Notes: generated by a model not told the origin, from the sequence alone. A stretch of 64,000 nt of DNA from Intestinibacter bartlettii (GCF_018917435.1 NZ_JAHLOQ010000006.1:37035-101034); one strand, 5' to 3'; counted from the stretch's first letter, positions 16,229 to 24,650 are shown. A program made the numbers and translations.

Positions 16229-16921
16229 ATGAAAAATAATTTTAGTTATAAGGAAGTTTATTTTGAAGAAGGAAAAAGGGTACTTGAAATTAACATATTA
16301 CCAGAAAAATATTGCAATTTTGATTGTGTATTCTGTCCAATTGGAAGATCAAAGAATAAAGTAGATATGCCAACAGAGTTTGAGGATTATGATTCATCAA
16401 TTTCTGAATTAAACGATATGATAGAAAAGACAAACCCTGATTTAATATTTATTAATTCAAAGGGAGAGGCCTTAGTTAATAATAAATGTGAGCAAATTAT
16501 AGACTTTATCAAATCAAAGGGTCTAAAAGTAAGACTTTTATCTAATGGATATATACTTTCTAAGGATGAGTATATAAACATAGCAAATAAATGTGACGAA
16601 GTAATAGGAGAAATTAAAACTATAACAGAAGGTGATTTTAAAAAAATTCAAAGACCAATTGATGGTTATACATTAGAAAAATATGTAGAAAATATGGTTG
16701 AATTCAATAAGCAATATAGAGGAAAATTTATATTTGAAATTACTATAATTAAAAAATACAATGATGATTTAGAATCAATCGAAAAATTAAAAGAAATAAT
16801 AAAAAGAATAAACCCAGATGAAATTGATATCGTTAGAATAGATGACGAAAGAATGAAAAAAACTATGTGGGTGGATAATGAAAGATTTGAAGAAATAAAA
16901 AGAGAATTATTAAGTAGATAA
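16229..16921 (+). CDS. Radical SAM protein under ykkC riboswitch control
   Basis: 230 residues. The motif CNFDCVFC (about residues 31-38) is the CxxxCxxC site for the 4Fe-4S cluster that cleaves S-adenosylmethionine, followed by GEALVNNK (GGE-like) and LLSNGYIL. It resembles the short COG0731-type radical SAM proteins related to the wybutosine enzyme. No auxiliary Fe-S or C-terminal substrate domain is seen. The substrate is unknown. Direct control by a ykkC (guanidine-type) riboswitch hints at a role in guanidine or nucleotide metabolism. AAGGAGG precedes the ATG. It is a single-gene transcript ending in a terminator. Confidence 0.85.
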   Translation: MKNNFSYKEVYFEEGKRVLEINILPEKYCNFDCVFCPIGRSKNKVDMPTEFEDYDSSISELNDMIEKTNPDLIFINSKGEALVNNKCEQIIDFIKSKGLKVRLLSNGYILSKDEYINIANKCDEVIGEIKTITEGDFKKIQRPIDGYTLEKYVENMVEFNKQYRGKFIFEITIIKKYNDDLESIEKLKEIIKRINPDEIDIVRIDDERMKKTMWVDNERFEEIKRELLSR

Positions 16922-16931
16922 TTAATAAAGA

Positions 16932-16962
16932 ATGGGATACAGTTTTGTATCCTATTTTTTAT
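16932..16962 (+). terminator. Intrinsic terminator after the radical SAM gene
   Basis: GGGATACA and TGTATCCT form a short stem followed by ATTTTTTATT. Confidence 0.8.
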
Positions 16963-17119
16963 TGATGAATTTTATTTACTATAATTTATATTATTATTTT
17001 TATTGTGCCAGGTTTTTGTAATAAAGAATAATCCATATATGTAATTGATAAAGTAAAAAAATAAGCTTACAATTTACTTAAAATAGGAATAGTATATGAA
17101 ATTAATTGGGGGGATTAAA

Positions 17120-17827
17120 TTGAAAATCACAGTTATACATGGTCAAGGACACAAAGGTATCACCTATACAATGACAAAAACAGTATTAGAATTTCTGACT
17201 ACACCTAATGATGAGATAAATGAATTTTTTTTGCCAAAAGACGGACCGGGTTTTTGTGTTGGATGTAATAATTGTTTTATGAAAGGGGAGGAATTTTGCC
17301 CTAGCGCAGACAAGGTGCAGCCGATAATAAAATCAATGGAAGAATCAGAAATAATTATACTAGATAGTCCGAATTATGTTATGGAGATGAGCGGAAATAT
17401 GAAAAACTTAATGGATCATTTTGCATATAGATGGATTACTCACAGACCGCATGCAAATATGTTCAAAAAAGTTGGACTTACAATAAGTTCATCAGCTGGT
17501 GCCCCTCCAAATAATACTGTAAAATCAATGGCAAAACAACTTAAATGGATGGGGGTACCTAAAGTATATAAATTTGCTTTAATAAGCAATGCGTTAAATA
17601 TTTCAACAATATCAGCTAAAAAAGAAGCCGAGTTAAAACAAAAAGCAGAAAAAATAGCGGCAAAAGTAAAAAGAAGAGCAAAAAATCCTCATGCTAGTTT
17701 AAAGGGAAAAATAATGTTTTATATGTTTAGAAAAATGCAGTCATCACCAGATGCAGCTTGGAATCCGAAAGATAGGGATTGGTGGATTGAACAAGGATGG
17801 ATAGAAAAGGTACGTCCATGGAAATAA
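17120..17827 (+). CDS. NAD(P)H-dependent FMN reductase-like flavoprotein
   Basis: 235 residues from the TTG at 17120. The upstream ATG at 17096 lies before the GGGGGGA ribosome-binding site, so the TTG is preferred. KITVIHGQGHKGITYTMTK is a flavodoxin-like phosphate loop, GFCVGCNNCFMKGEEFCPSADK is the two-Cys-rich segment of iron-sulfur flavoprotein-type FMN reductases, and DSPNYVMEMSGNMKNLMDHF is the second flavin loop. The C-terminal 70 residues are basic and Trp-rich. It probably reduces flavin or small electrophiles in the cytoplasm. The Cys pattern is incomplete for a full 4Fe-4S site. Confidence 0.8.
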   Translation: MKITVIHGQGHKGITYTMTKTVLEFLTTPNDEINEFFLPKDGPGFCVGCNNCFMKGEEFCPSADKVQPIIKSMEESEIIILDSPNYVMEMSGNMKNLMDHFAYRWITHRPHANMFKKVGLTISSSAGAPPNNTVKSMAKQLKWMGVPKVYKFALISNALNISTISAKKEAELKQKAEKIAAKVKRRAKNPHASLKGKIMFYMFRKMQSSPDAAWNPKDRDWWIEQGWIEKVRPWK

Positions 17828-17852
17828 TATAATAAAAAATATTATAAACTTG

Positions 17853-17883
17853 TTGACTTGGAGTTAACTCAAAGGAGTAAAAT
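17853..17883 (+). promoter_or_regulatory. MerR-type promoter (19-bp spacer) before DUF362 gene
   Basis: TTGACT (17853-17858), 19 bases, TAAAAT (17878-17883), with dyad CTTGGAGTTAACTCAAAG in the spacer. It matches the element before the flavodoxin at 14500 over about 40 bases, including the following TTAGAATT, so both are probably controlled by one MerR-type activator. Confidence 0.85.
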
Positions 17884-17983
17884 TTTATTAGAATTGAAAG
17901 TAAATTAATTCTTTTTTGTAAATTTAACAAATTTAATTCTTATAAGTCTAACAAAAATATATGCAAAATGAGGAGGGGTACTC

Positions 17984-18862
17984 GTGTCAAAATCAAAAGT
18001 TTATTTCACTAAAGAAATAACACCGGAAGCATTAGTAAAAATATATGAAGCATTAAATACTGAATTAAAAGGTAAAGTGGCTGTTAAAATATCAACTGGA
18101 GAATCAGGAGGACATAACTTCTTAGATTCAAACTTAATAAAAGATTTAGTAAATAAATTAAATGGAACAACAGTAGAATGCAATACTGCTTATCCAGGAT
18201 CAAGAAATACAACAGAAGCCCATTGGCAAACAATAAAGGACCATGGTTTTGCTGCTATTGCACCTTGTGACATAATGGATGAAGAAGGTGAAATAGCATT
18301 AAAAGTTGAAGGCGGAAAACATTTAAAAGAAAATTATGTTGGAGCTCATATAAAAAATTATGATTCAATGTTGATGTTATCTCATTTTAAAGGTCACGCC
18401 ATGGGAGGACTTGGTGGAGTACTTAAAAATATGTCTATAGGAATTGCATCTAGTCATGGAAAACTATGGATTCACAATTCAGGTGCAGGTGAAGATTTTG
18501 AAAGTATATTTACATCAGATCACGATTCATTCTTAGAATCAATGGCAGATGCTGATAAATCAGTAATAGACTATATGGGAAGCGAAAATATGGCATATAT
18601 AAATGTTGCAAACAATTTATCTGTTGACTGCGATTGCAATGCACATCCAGCTGACCCAGAAATGGACGATATAGGAATATTTGCATCACTAGACCCAGTT
18701 GCAGTTGACCAAGCTTGTGTAGATGCTGTTCTTAATTCACCAGATGAAGGAAAAGCATCATTAATAGAAAGAATGGAATCTAGAAATGGATACCTTACTA
18801 TAGAATCTGCAGCTAAATTAGGACTTGGAAGCAGAGAATACGAAATAATTAATTTAGATTAA
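17984..18862 (+). CDS. DUF362 family protein
   Basis: 292 residues of the DUF362 family: KVYFTKEITPEALVKIYEAL opening, CNTAYPGSRNTTEAHWQTIKDHGF, SHFKGHAMGGLGGVLKNMSIG and the closing NLSVDCDCN...DIGIFASLDPVAVDQAC. The family is often fused to or paired with ferredoxin domains; this copy lacks an obvious 4Fe-4S ferredoxin tail, though the CDC and other cysteines could bind metal. The reaction is unknown. The GTG start has AGGAGGGG five bases upstream. A MerR-type promoter about 100 bases upstream links it to stress-responsive flavodoxin expression. Confidence 0.85.
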   Translation: MSKSKVYFTKEITPEALVKIYEALNTELKGKVAVKISTGESGGHNFLDSNLIKDLVNKLNGTTVECNTAYPGSRNTTEAHWQTIKDHGFAAIAPCDIMDEEGEIALKVEGGKHLKENYVGAHIKNYDSMLMLSHFKGHAMGGLGGVLKNMSIGIASSHGKLWIHNSGAGEDFESIFTSDHDSFLESMADADKSVIDYMGSENMAYINVANNLSVDCDCNAHPADPEMDDIGIFASLDPVAVDQACVDAVLNSPDEGKASLIERMESRNGYLTIESAAKLGLGSREYEIINLD

Positions 18863-18922
18863 AAATGGAAAAAATAAACATATAAATTTTAGTATATAAA
18901 AAATATCACAGGACATAATATT
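18863..18922. other. Short spacer before the structured RNA
   Basis: AT-rich spacer between the DUF362 stop and the RNA at 18923. I see no clear -35/-10 pair, so the RNA may have its own weak promoter or be processed from the DUF362 transcript. Confidence 0.3.
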
Positions 18923-19090
18923 AGTGTAAAGCAAATACAGATGCAGGAGGCGAACAGTGATGAAAACACATAGTAACCACGGCATTCATACTAAGGATGC
19001 TCCGCCAGAAGCAATAAGCGAGGATGGACCAAAAGACAGGTAAGGTCGGGCGCAGTCTATCATTGTGACCGACGGTAATTGTTTTACACT
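18923..19090 (+). ncRNA. Structured RNA with own terminator, family uncertain (raiA-motif RNA possible)
   Basis: A 168-base GC-richer island in AT-rich DNA. Its ends pair as AGTGTAAAGCAA with TTGTTTTACACT (12 pairs, one G-U). Inside are several further helices, among them GTCGG with CCGAC (around 19045-19073), GCAT with ATGC, and a GTG/CAC hairpin with an A-rich loop. No open reading frame fits. A strong terminator follows at 19094. The sequence does not match 6S, tmRNA, SRP or RNase P RNA motifs that I know. It could be the clostridial raiA-motif RNA, but I cannot confirm this without a covariance search. Confidence 0.65.
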
Positions 19091-19093
19091 TTA

Positions 19094-19150
19094 GAGAATC
19101 TACTTAATTTTGTACTTAATTGTATGAATCTAAGTAGATTCTTTTATTTT
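19094..19150 (+). terminator. Terminator of the structured RNA
   Basis: GAATCTACTTA (19096-19106) pairs perfectly with TAAGTAGATTC (19131-19141), followed by TTTTATTTT. Confidence 0.85.
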
Positions 19151-19363
19151 ATAAAAATCATTTTAATTGCCATTCATGTAAAAAATATTCTATACCCAAA
19201 AAATTTCAATAATTAAGTTATAATGAGAATAAAAAAGCTTTTATTTAATAAATAATATAAAGTAAAGTTATTCAAGTTTATTGGATAGAAAATTAAATAG
19301 ATGCAGTAGTTTATATTCATGGTAAAATATTATGAAAAGCTATAAAAATTATGGGAGGAATAT

Positions 19364-20065
19364 ATGACAGCGAAGAAATCTTATTTTAAGAAAATTCTAA
19401 TTGGTTTATTCGTAGTAATACTAATATGTATAGGTGGATTTTATATCTATGCATCAGATTACTATCATGCAAAAGATTACGAAGTTTCAAATATAAAAGT
19501 AGAGCAACAAGATAATTATACAGTGTATGGAGACACTAATAGCAAAACAGGATTGATATTTTATCCTGGTGGAAAAGTGGAAGCAAAGGCATATGAACCT
19601 ATATTAGCAAGTCTTGCAGAAAAAGGAATTTGTGTTGTACTTGTAGAGATGCCATTTAACTTAGCGGTGCTTGATTCTGGTGCGGCTGATGGTGTTATTA
19701 ATGGGTTTACAAATATACAAAATTGGTATATTGGAGGACATTCACTAGGAGGCGCTATGGCAGCTTCATATGCAGCAAACAATCAAGATGAGTTAAATGG
19801 AGTTGTTTTATTAGCAGCATATCCAACAAAAGAATTAGATATTCCTGTTTTATCAATTTACGGAAGTGAAGATGGTGTTTTAAATAGAGAAAAATATTCA
19901 GATTCTATAAAGAATGCAAAAAATCTTTCTGAAATTGTAATAGACGGAGGAAATCATGCTCAATTCGGAAACTATGGAGATCAATCAGGAGATAATTCAG
20001 CAAAGATTTCTAGTGAAAAACAATGGAATGAAACATCACAAGAAATACTAAACTTTATGAAATAA
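19364..20065 (+). CDS. Alpha/beta hydrolase, membrane-anchored
   Basis: 233 residues. A single N-terminal hydrophobic segment (about 9-28) is followed by an alpha/beta hydrolase domain: GLIFYPGGKVEAKAYEPIL (oxyanion region), GGHSLGGAMA with the nucleophile serine, SIYGSEDGVL with the acid and GGNHAQFG with the histidine. It resembles the alpha/beta hydrolase group that includes carboxylesterases of the dienelactone hydrolase type. The active domain probably lies outside the cell. The substrate is unknown. GGGAGGA precedes the ATG; it is followed by a terminator and is probably transcribed alone. Confidence 0.82.
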   Translation: MTAKKSYFKKILIGLFVVILICIGGFYIYASDYYHAKDYEVSNIKVEQQDNYTVYGDTNSKTGLIFYPGGKVEAKAYEPILASLAEKGICVVLVEMPFNLAVLDSGAADGVINGFTNIQNWYIGGHSLGGAMAASYAANNQDELNGVVLLAAYPTKELDIPVLSIYGSEDGVLNREKYSDSIKNAKNLSEIVIDGGNHAQFGNYGDQSGDNSAKISSEKQWNETSQEILNFMK

Positions 20066-20117
20066 AATATATTTATTTTACTATATTATAAAAATTAAAA
20101 CTAAAAAATATATAAAT

Positions 20118-20155
20118 AAAAACCCCTTTTTCTTAAAAAAGATAAGGGGTTTTTA
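20118..20155 (+). terminator. Intrinsic terminator after the hydrolase
   Basis: AAAAACCCCTT and AAGGGGTTTTT face each other around an AT loop, with T-rich sequence after. Confidence 0.85.
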
Positions 20156-20273
20156 TTTATATATTCCGTATGATATATATTGTTGAGAAAATATGGTAAA
20201 ATAAATAAAGTTTAAGAATGAATTAAATTAAAAAATATTATAAATAGAGAAATAATATAAAGGAGTATTTACA

Positions 20274-22274
20274 ATGAAAATCAAGAAGAGTATATGTCCA
20301 TATGATTGTCCAACATCATGTGGATTAGTGATAGAAACAGATGACGAAAAGATATTAAAAGTAAAAGGTGATGAGAATCATCCAGCAACACAGGGGTTAA
20401 TATGTAAAAAGATGAGAAATTACGAAGAGTCTGTTCATTCTAAGGATAGAATTTCAACTCCATTAAAAAGAGTTGGCAAAAAGGGAGAAGGAAAATTTGA
20501 AAAAATAACATGGGAAGAAGCAGCGCAGGAAATAACAGATAAGTGGAAAAAAATTATAAAAGAAGATGGTCCGAGTACAATTTTACCAGTTTATTATTCT
20601 GGAGTAATGAGTGTTATTCATCGTAACTGTGGAGATGCGTTGTTTAATAAAATGGGTGCATGTTCTTTAGTAAAAACTCTATGTTCATCAGCAAAAGGTG
20701 CAGGATATAATTCTGTAATGGGTTCTACTGGAGCATTAGATCCAAGAGAATTAGAAAATAGCGATTATTATATTGTTTGGGGAAGCAATATGAAGGCTAC
20801 TAGAATTCAAGCGCTACCAACTCTTATCAAAGCTAGAAAAGAGGGCAAGAAAGTAGTTCTTATAGAGACTTATTCAAAACCGATGGAAAAATACTGTGAT
20901 GAAGTTATTTTAATAAAACCAGGAACTGATGGAGCATTGGCGCTTGCTATGATGAATGTTATGGTGGAAGAAAATCTTCAAGATGAGGAATTTTTATTAG
21001 AAAAATCAATCGGATATCAAGAATTCAAAGAAAATTTAAAACAATATACTCCAAAATGGGCAGAAGAAATCACAGGAATTCCTAAAGATATAATAGTAAA
21101 ATTAGCAAGAGAGTATGCAAGTGTAAAAGCACCTGCAATAATCCTTGGAAGTGGAAATTCAAGATATACAAATGGTGGAATGACAGTAAGACTTATAACG
21201 ATATTATCAATTTTTACAGGAGCAATAAAATATCCAGGTGGAGGATTGTGTGGAGTTTCACCAACTTCATTATCTTATATAAAAAAAGACATAATTGCTA
21301 GACCAGATTTTAGAACAAATAAGGCAAGAGTTATAAATATAAATAAAGTTTCATCAGCATTAGTAGACGAAAACCAACCTATAAAAAGTTTATTTGTATA
21401 TGCATCAAATCCAGTAGGTTCTATAAGCAATCAAAATAAGATAATTAAAGGGCTTATGAGAGATGACTTATTTACAGTAGTTCATGAAAGATTTATTACA
21501 GATACAGCAAAATATGCAGACATAGTGTTGCCAGCAACTTTTTCTGTTGAGCAAGATGATGTTTACACTTCTTATGGATATTGTACTTTGGCGACTGCAA
21601 AGAAAATTATAGAACCGCCTAAGGAATGTAAAAGTAATTGGGACATGTTTAGATTGCTTGCGGAGTATATGGGATATGATGATGAGTATTTTAAAAAGAC
21701 AGAAAGAGAGATTTTCAATGAATTAATAGAAAAATCGCTAGAAGGTGTGGAAGGTTTAACACAGGAACAAAAGAACATCTTAAAAAATGGGGGCGCAATT
21801 TCAACACCGTTTGAAAATCACCTCGATATAAAAACTAAAAGTGGAAAAATACAAATTATAAATGATGAGATGGAAGAAAGAATCCCTCGATATACAGAGA
21901 ATATAGGTCAAGATTATCCACTTAATTTAGTAGCGGTTCCAAGCTGTGAAACTTTAAACTCTATATTCTTAGAGAAAAATAAAGTTGTTGAAAAAAGAGG
22001 AAAAATAAGAGTAAAAATCAACAGTAAGGATGCATCAGAACGAAACATAAAAAATGGTGATGAAGTAATTTGTTTTAACAACTTAGGTGAAGTTGGTTTT
22101 ATAGCAGAGGTTACAGATACAGTATCTCAAAATACAGTAATAGCAGAAGGTATCTATAATAGAGATTTTGCGATTAATGGCAAGTTAGTAAATGCTCTAC
22201 ATGATGACAGATTATCGGATATAGGTGAGGCAACCACATTAAATTCAAATACAGTTGAAATTAAAAAAGTATAA
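20274..22274 (+). CDS. Molybdopterin-dependent oxidoreductase (formate dehydrogenase-like family)
   Basis: 666 residues of the DMSO-reductase/formate dehydrogenase superfamily. The N-terminal 4Fe-4S ligands are C8, C12, C16 and C44 (CPYDCPTSC...GLICKK). Next come the molybdopterin domain (about 55-470, GSNMKATRIQALPTLIKARKEGKKVVLIE) and the C-terminal molydopterin dinucleotide-binding domain (about 560-660, RGKIRVKINSKDASERNIKNGDEV). It carries bis-MGD and acts in the cytoplasm, as there is no Tat signal. The substrate is not evident; a Mo-ligand Cys could lie in LCSSAKGAG but this is uncertain. No partner subunits are adjacent. Confidence 0.87.
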   Translation: MKIKKSICPYDCPTSCGLVIETDDEKILKVKGDENHPATQGLICKKMRNYEESVHSKDRISTPLKRVGKKGEGKFEKITWEEAAQEITDKWKKIIKEDGPSTILPVYYSGVMSVIHRNCGDALFNKMGACSLVKTLCSSAKGAGYNSVMGSTGALDPRELENSDYYIVWGSNMKATRIQALPTLIKARKEGKKVVLIETYSKPMEKYCDEVILIKPGTDGALALAMMNVMVEENLQDEEFLLEKSIGYQEFKENLKQYTPKWAEEITGIPKDIIVKLAREYASVKAPAIILGSGNSRYTNGGMTVRLITILSIFTGAIKYPGGGLCGVSPTSLSYIKKDIIARPDFRTNKARVININKVSSALVDENQPIKSLFVYASNPVGSISNQNKIIKGLMRDDLFTVVHERFITDTAKYADIVLPATFSVEQDDVYTSYGYCTLATAKKIIEPPKECKSNWDMFRLLAEYMGYDDEYFKKTEREIFNELIEKSLEGVEGLTQEQKNILKNGGAISTPFENHLDIKTKSGKIQIINDEMEERIPRYTENIGQDYPLNLVAVPSCETLNSIFLEKNKVVEKRGKIRVKINSKDASERNIKNGDEVICFNNLGEVGFIAEVTDTVSQNTVIAEGIYNRDFAINGKLVNALHDDRLSDIGEATTLNSNTVEIKKV

Positions 22275-22364
22275 AATTATAGTATCAAGATTAAAAATGA
22301 ATTAAAATAATTAATAAATGTAGTAAATTTAAAAATTAAAAATAAACAACAGAAGGGGAAGAGT

Positions 22365-23306
22365 ATGTATAGTATAGGCGTAGATGTTGGAGGAACAGGT
22401 ATAAAAATAGGAGTTGTAGATGAATTAGGGAATATTCTTTATAGAGGACAATGTGTAACAGATGTTGCAGGTGGATTTGATAAAATTATTTCCGATATTC
22501 ATGATGTAATTGAAGATATAATAGCCCAAAATGATATAGAAAAAGATCAAATTAAATCTATCGGATTTGGAATTCCAGGATATATTGATAGATATGGAAA
22601 AGCTAATTGTGTGAATTTAAACTGGAAAAAAGTCGACTTTATACAAAAATTAAAAGATACATTTCCAGGTACAGATATATTTGCCGAAAACGATGCAACA
22701 GTAGCAGGATTAGCAGAAAGTAGATTTGGAAGTACAAAAGAACACGACACATCAGTTATGATAACTTTAGGAACTGGTGTAGGTGGAGCAATTATAATAA
22801 ATGGGAAACCATTCAGCGGAGCACATGGTGTAGGTTCTGAAATCGGCCATATGATGATTGGTGATGGATGGTATAAATGTAACTGCGGAAATACAGGATG
22901 TTTTGAAACTTACTGTTCAGCAACTGCAATAATAAAATACGCACAAAAACTTTTATCAGAAGGAGAAGAAAGTTTAATATTAGATATGTGTAAAAAAAAT
23001 ATATCTGATATAAATGCAAAAATGGTATTTGATGCATATAATCAAAACGATGAAGTTGCAAAAGAAGTTATAGCTAGATTTAAAGACTACCTTGCAAATG
23101 GAATTGCAAATATAGTAAACACAATAGATCCAGGAATTATAGCTATCGGAGGAGGAGTATCTAAATCGGAAGAGATAATTTTAGAAGGATTAAAAGAGAT
23201 GGTAAGAGGCCATCTTGTTTATAAAGAAGAGGAGTTTGCAGATATTGTAATAGCGACTTTAGGCAATGATGCTGGAATAATTGGAGCCGCAATATTAGGT
23301 CAATAA
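22365..23306 (+). CDS. glcK: ROK family glucokinase
   Basis: 313 residues with all ROK hallmarks: phosphate-1 loop GVDVGGTGIKIGVV, catalytic ENDATVAG (Asp base), ATP-site LGTGVGGAIIINGK, the ExGH-type GSEIGHMMIG, and the zinc-binding CNCGNTGCFE. This is the bacterial glucokinase type that phosphorylates glucose with ATP in the cytoplasm; other hexose or N-acetyl-hexose substrates cannot be excluded. It follows the molybdopterin gene by 90 bases on the same strand, with GAAGGGGAA before the ATG. A terminator lies at its end. Confidence 0.88.
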   Translation: MYSIGVDVGGTGIKIGVVDELGNILYRGQCVTDVAGGFDKIISDIHDVIEDIIAQNDIEKDQIKSIGFGIPGYIDRYGKANCVNLNWKKVDFIQKLKDTFPGTDIFAENDATVAGLAESRFGSTKEHDTSVMITLGTGVGGAIIINGKPFSGAHGVGSEIGHMMIGDGWYKCNCGNTGCFETYCSATAIIKYAQKLLSEGEESLILDMCKKNISDINAKMVFDAYNQNDEVAKEVIARFKDYLANGIANIVNTIDPGIIAIGGGVSKSEEIILEGLKEMVRGHLVYKEEEFADIVIATLGNDAGIIGAAILGQ

Positions 23307-23315
23307 AATTAAAAT

Positions 23316-23347
23316 GAGTCCGAGTTATGTTTTAATTTCTCGGACTT
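23316..23347. terminator. Bidirectional terminator between convergent genes
   Basis: AGTCCGAG (23317-23324) and CTCGGACT (23339-23346) form a perfect stem that also overlaps the stop codon of the gene on the minus strand. Confidence 0.75.
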
Positions 23348-23879
23348 ACTTTATATTAAAATAAAATTTTCTATCTAAATCCAAAGAATCCATAGTTAAG
23401 TCTATTAAAATTTCTTCAATTGCAGTTAGACTGGCAACTATGAAAATCATAAATATATAGGTTTTACAGTCTATAAAAAAATTTAAAACAGGATAAATAA
23501 AAATCAATATACCAGTCAACTTATTCATATAAGTATGAACCATTCCAAATTCTTTAAAACGAAAAAATACTATAAAAATACAACCTATTTTTATAAAAAA
23601 GATTACAACAAACCATAAAATCATAAATAAATTTAAAACCATAGTAGGTACAAATTTGAATAAAATAACAAAAATCATAATGATATCCGCTATACTATCC
23701 AATTTTGCCCCAAGTTTACTTGTTACATTAAATTTTCGAGCTATAAGCCCATCTAATACATCTGAAATTCCACAAATTATATAAATAAATATAAATAATA
23801 ATTTTTTAGGATTTAAATAAATTAAAAATAAAGAAAAAAATATTCTAAATGATGAGAGAATATTAGGAATAAATTTCAT
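23346..23879 (-). CDS. CDP-alcohol phosphatidyltransferase family protein
   Basis: 177 residues with about five membrane helices. The family signature is present as DGLIAR, then 8 residues, G, 3 residues, D, 3 residues, D (residues about 42-63). These enzymes transfer a phosphatidyl group from CDP-diacylglycerol to an alcohol such as glycerol phosphate or serine at the inner leaflet. The acceptor cannot be told; it is shorter and less conserved outside the motif than a typical PgsA, so it is probably an accessory member. It is transcribed alone on the minus strand. Confidence 0.85.
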   Translation of the reverse strand: MKFIPNILSSFRIFFSLFLIYLNPKKLLFIFIYIICGISDVLDGLIARKFNVTSKLGAKLDSIADIIMIFVILFKFVPTMVLNLFMILWFVVIFFIKIGCIFIVFFRFKEFGMVHTYMNKLTGILIFIYPVLNFFIDCKTYIFMIFIVASLTAIEEILIDLTMDSLDLDRKFYFNIK

Positions 23880-23981
23880 TAAATCACATCTTTCTAAAAT
23901 TAAATTATATCTATAAGTATAGCAATAGCAATAAGTTTATGTAGGTATATAAAAAAATAAAAATAAATTACTAAAAAATAA

Positions 23982-24044
23982 TTGACATATTAAACAAGAG
24001 TTACTATAATTTAAATCAAGATAATGATAATTAATATCAATTAT
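23982..24044 (+). promoter_or_regulatory. Flavodoxin promoter with Fur-like operator
   Basis: TTGACA (23982-23987), 17 bases, TATAAT (24005-24010), a consensus promoter. A Fur-like box, GATAATGATAATTAATATC with extension to ATCAATTAT (24020-24044), covers the transcription start. Fur repression of flavodoxin is a known iron-sparing response. Confidence 0.78.
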
Positions 24045-24105
24045 AAATAATTAACAATAAATAATAAAAATCAAAAAAACTATCCAAGAAAGGTGGAGAT
24101 TAGAA

Positions 24106-24537
24106 ATGAGTAAAATAGCAGTAGTATATTGGAGTGGAACAGGAAACACAGAAGCAATGGCTAATTTAATAGCTGATGGAATAAAAGAAGCAGGCGCTGA
24201 AGTTGAAGTAGCTACAAGTGATTGCTTTGGAATAGATGATGTAGATAATTATGAAAAAATAGTATTAGGTTGCCCATCAATGGGAGATGAAGAATTAGAG
24301 GATTCAGAATTTGAACCAATGTATTCATCAATAAAACCAAAATTAAATGGTAAAAAAGTAGCATTATTCGGATCTTATGGATGGGGCGAATGTGACTGGA
24401 TGAGAGATTGGGAATCTGATGCAAAAGAAGCAGGAGCAGTTTTAATATCAGATGAAGGATTAACAGTTAATGAAACTCCAGAAGGAGATGCATGCGACGC
24501 TTGTAAAGAATATGGTAAAAAAATAGCACAAGCTTAA
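24106..24537 (+). CDS. Short-chain flavodoxin
   Basis: 143 residues, the size of clostridial flavodoxin. VVYWSGTGNTEAMANLIADG is the FMN phosphate loop, GCPSMGDEELEDSEFEP the first ring loop, and GSYGWGECDWMRDWE the second with the stacking aromatics. It is very acidic, as expected for a soluble low-potential electron carrier that replaces ferredoxin when iron is short. The promoter carries a Fur-like box. AAAGGTGGAG precedes the ATG. It is the clearest housekeeping-type flavodoxin among the five flavodoxin-fold genes here. Confidence 0.93.
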   Translation: MSKIAVVYWSGTGNTEAMANLIADGIKEAGAEVEVATSDCFGIDDVDNYEKIVLGCPSMGDEELEDSEFEPMYSSIKPKLNGKKVALFGSYGWGECDWMRDWESDAKEAGAVLISDEGLTVNETPEGDACDACKEYGKKIAQA

Positions 24538-24650
24538 GGATGTGCAAGAGAAAAATATAGTTTATATTGTTTTAAAACCGAAAAATAAAAAAGTAGAAAT
24601 AAATAAAAGTGTTCAAAAAAGTAAAATTTTAGAGAGATAAAAGCCATATC

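Noticed and set aside
9880..18862. Prophage or integrative element
   Set aside because: No integrase, capsid, conjugation or att-like repeats were seen; only regulators and redox enzymes are present.
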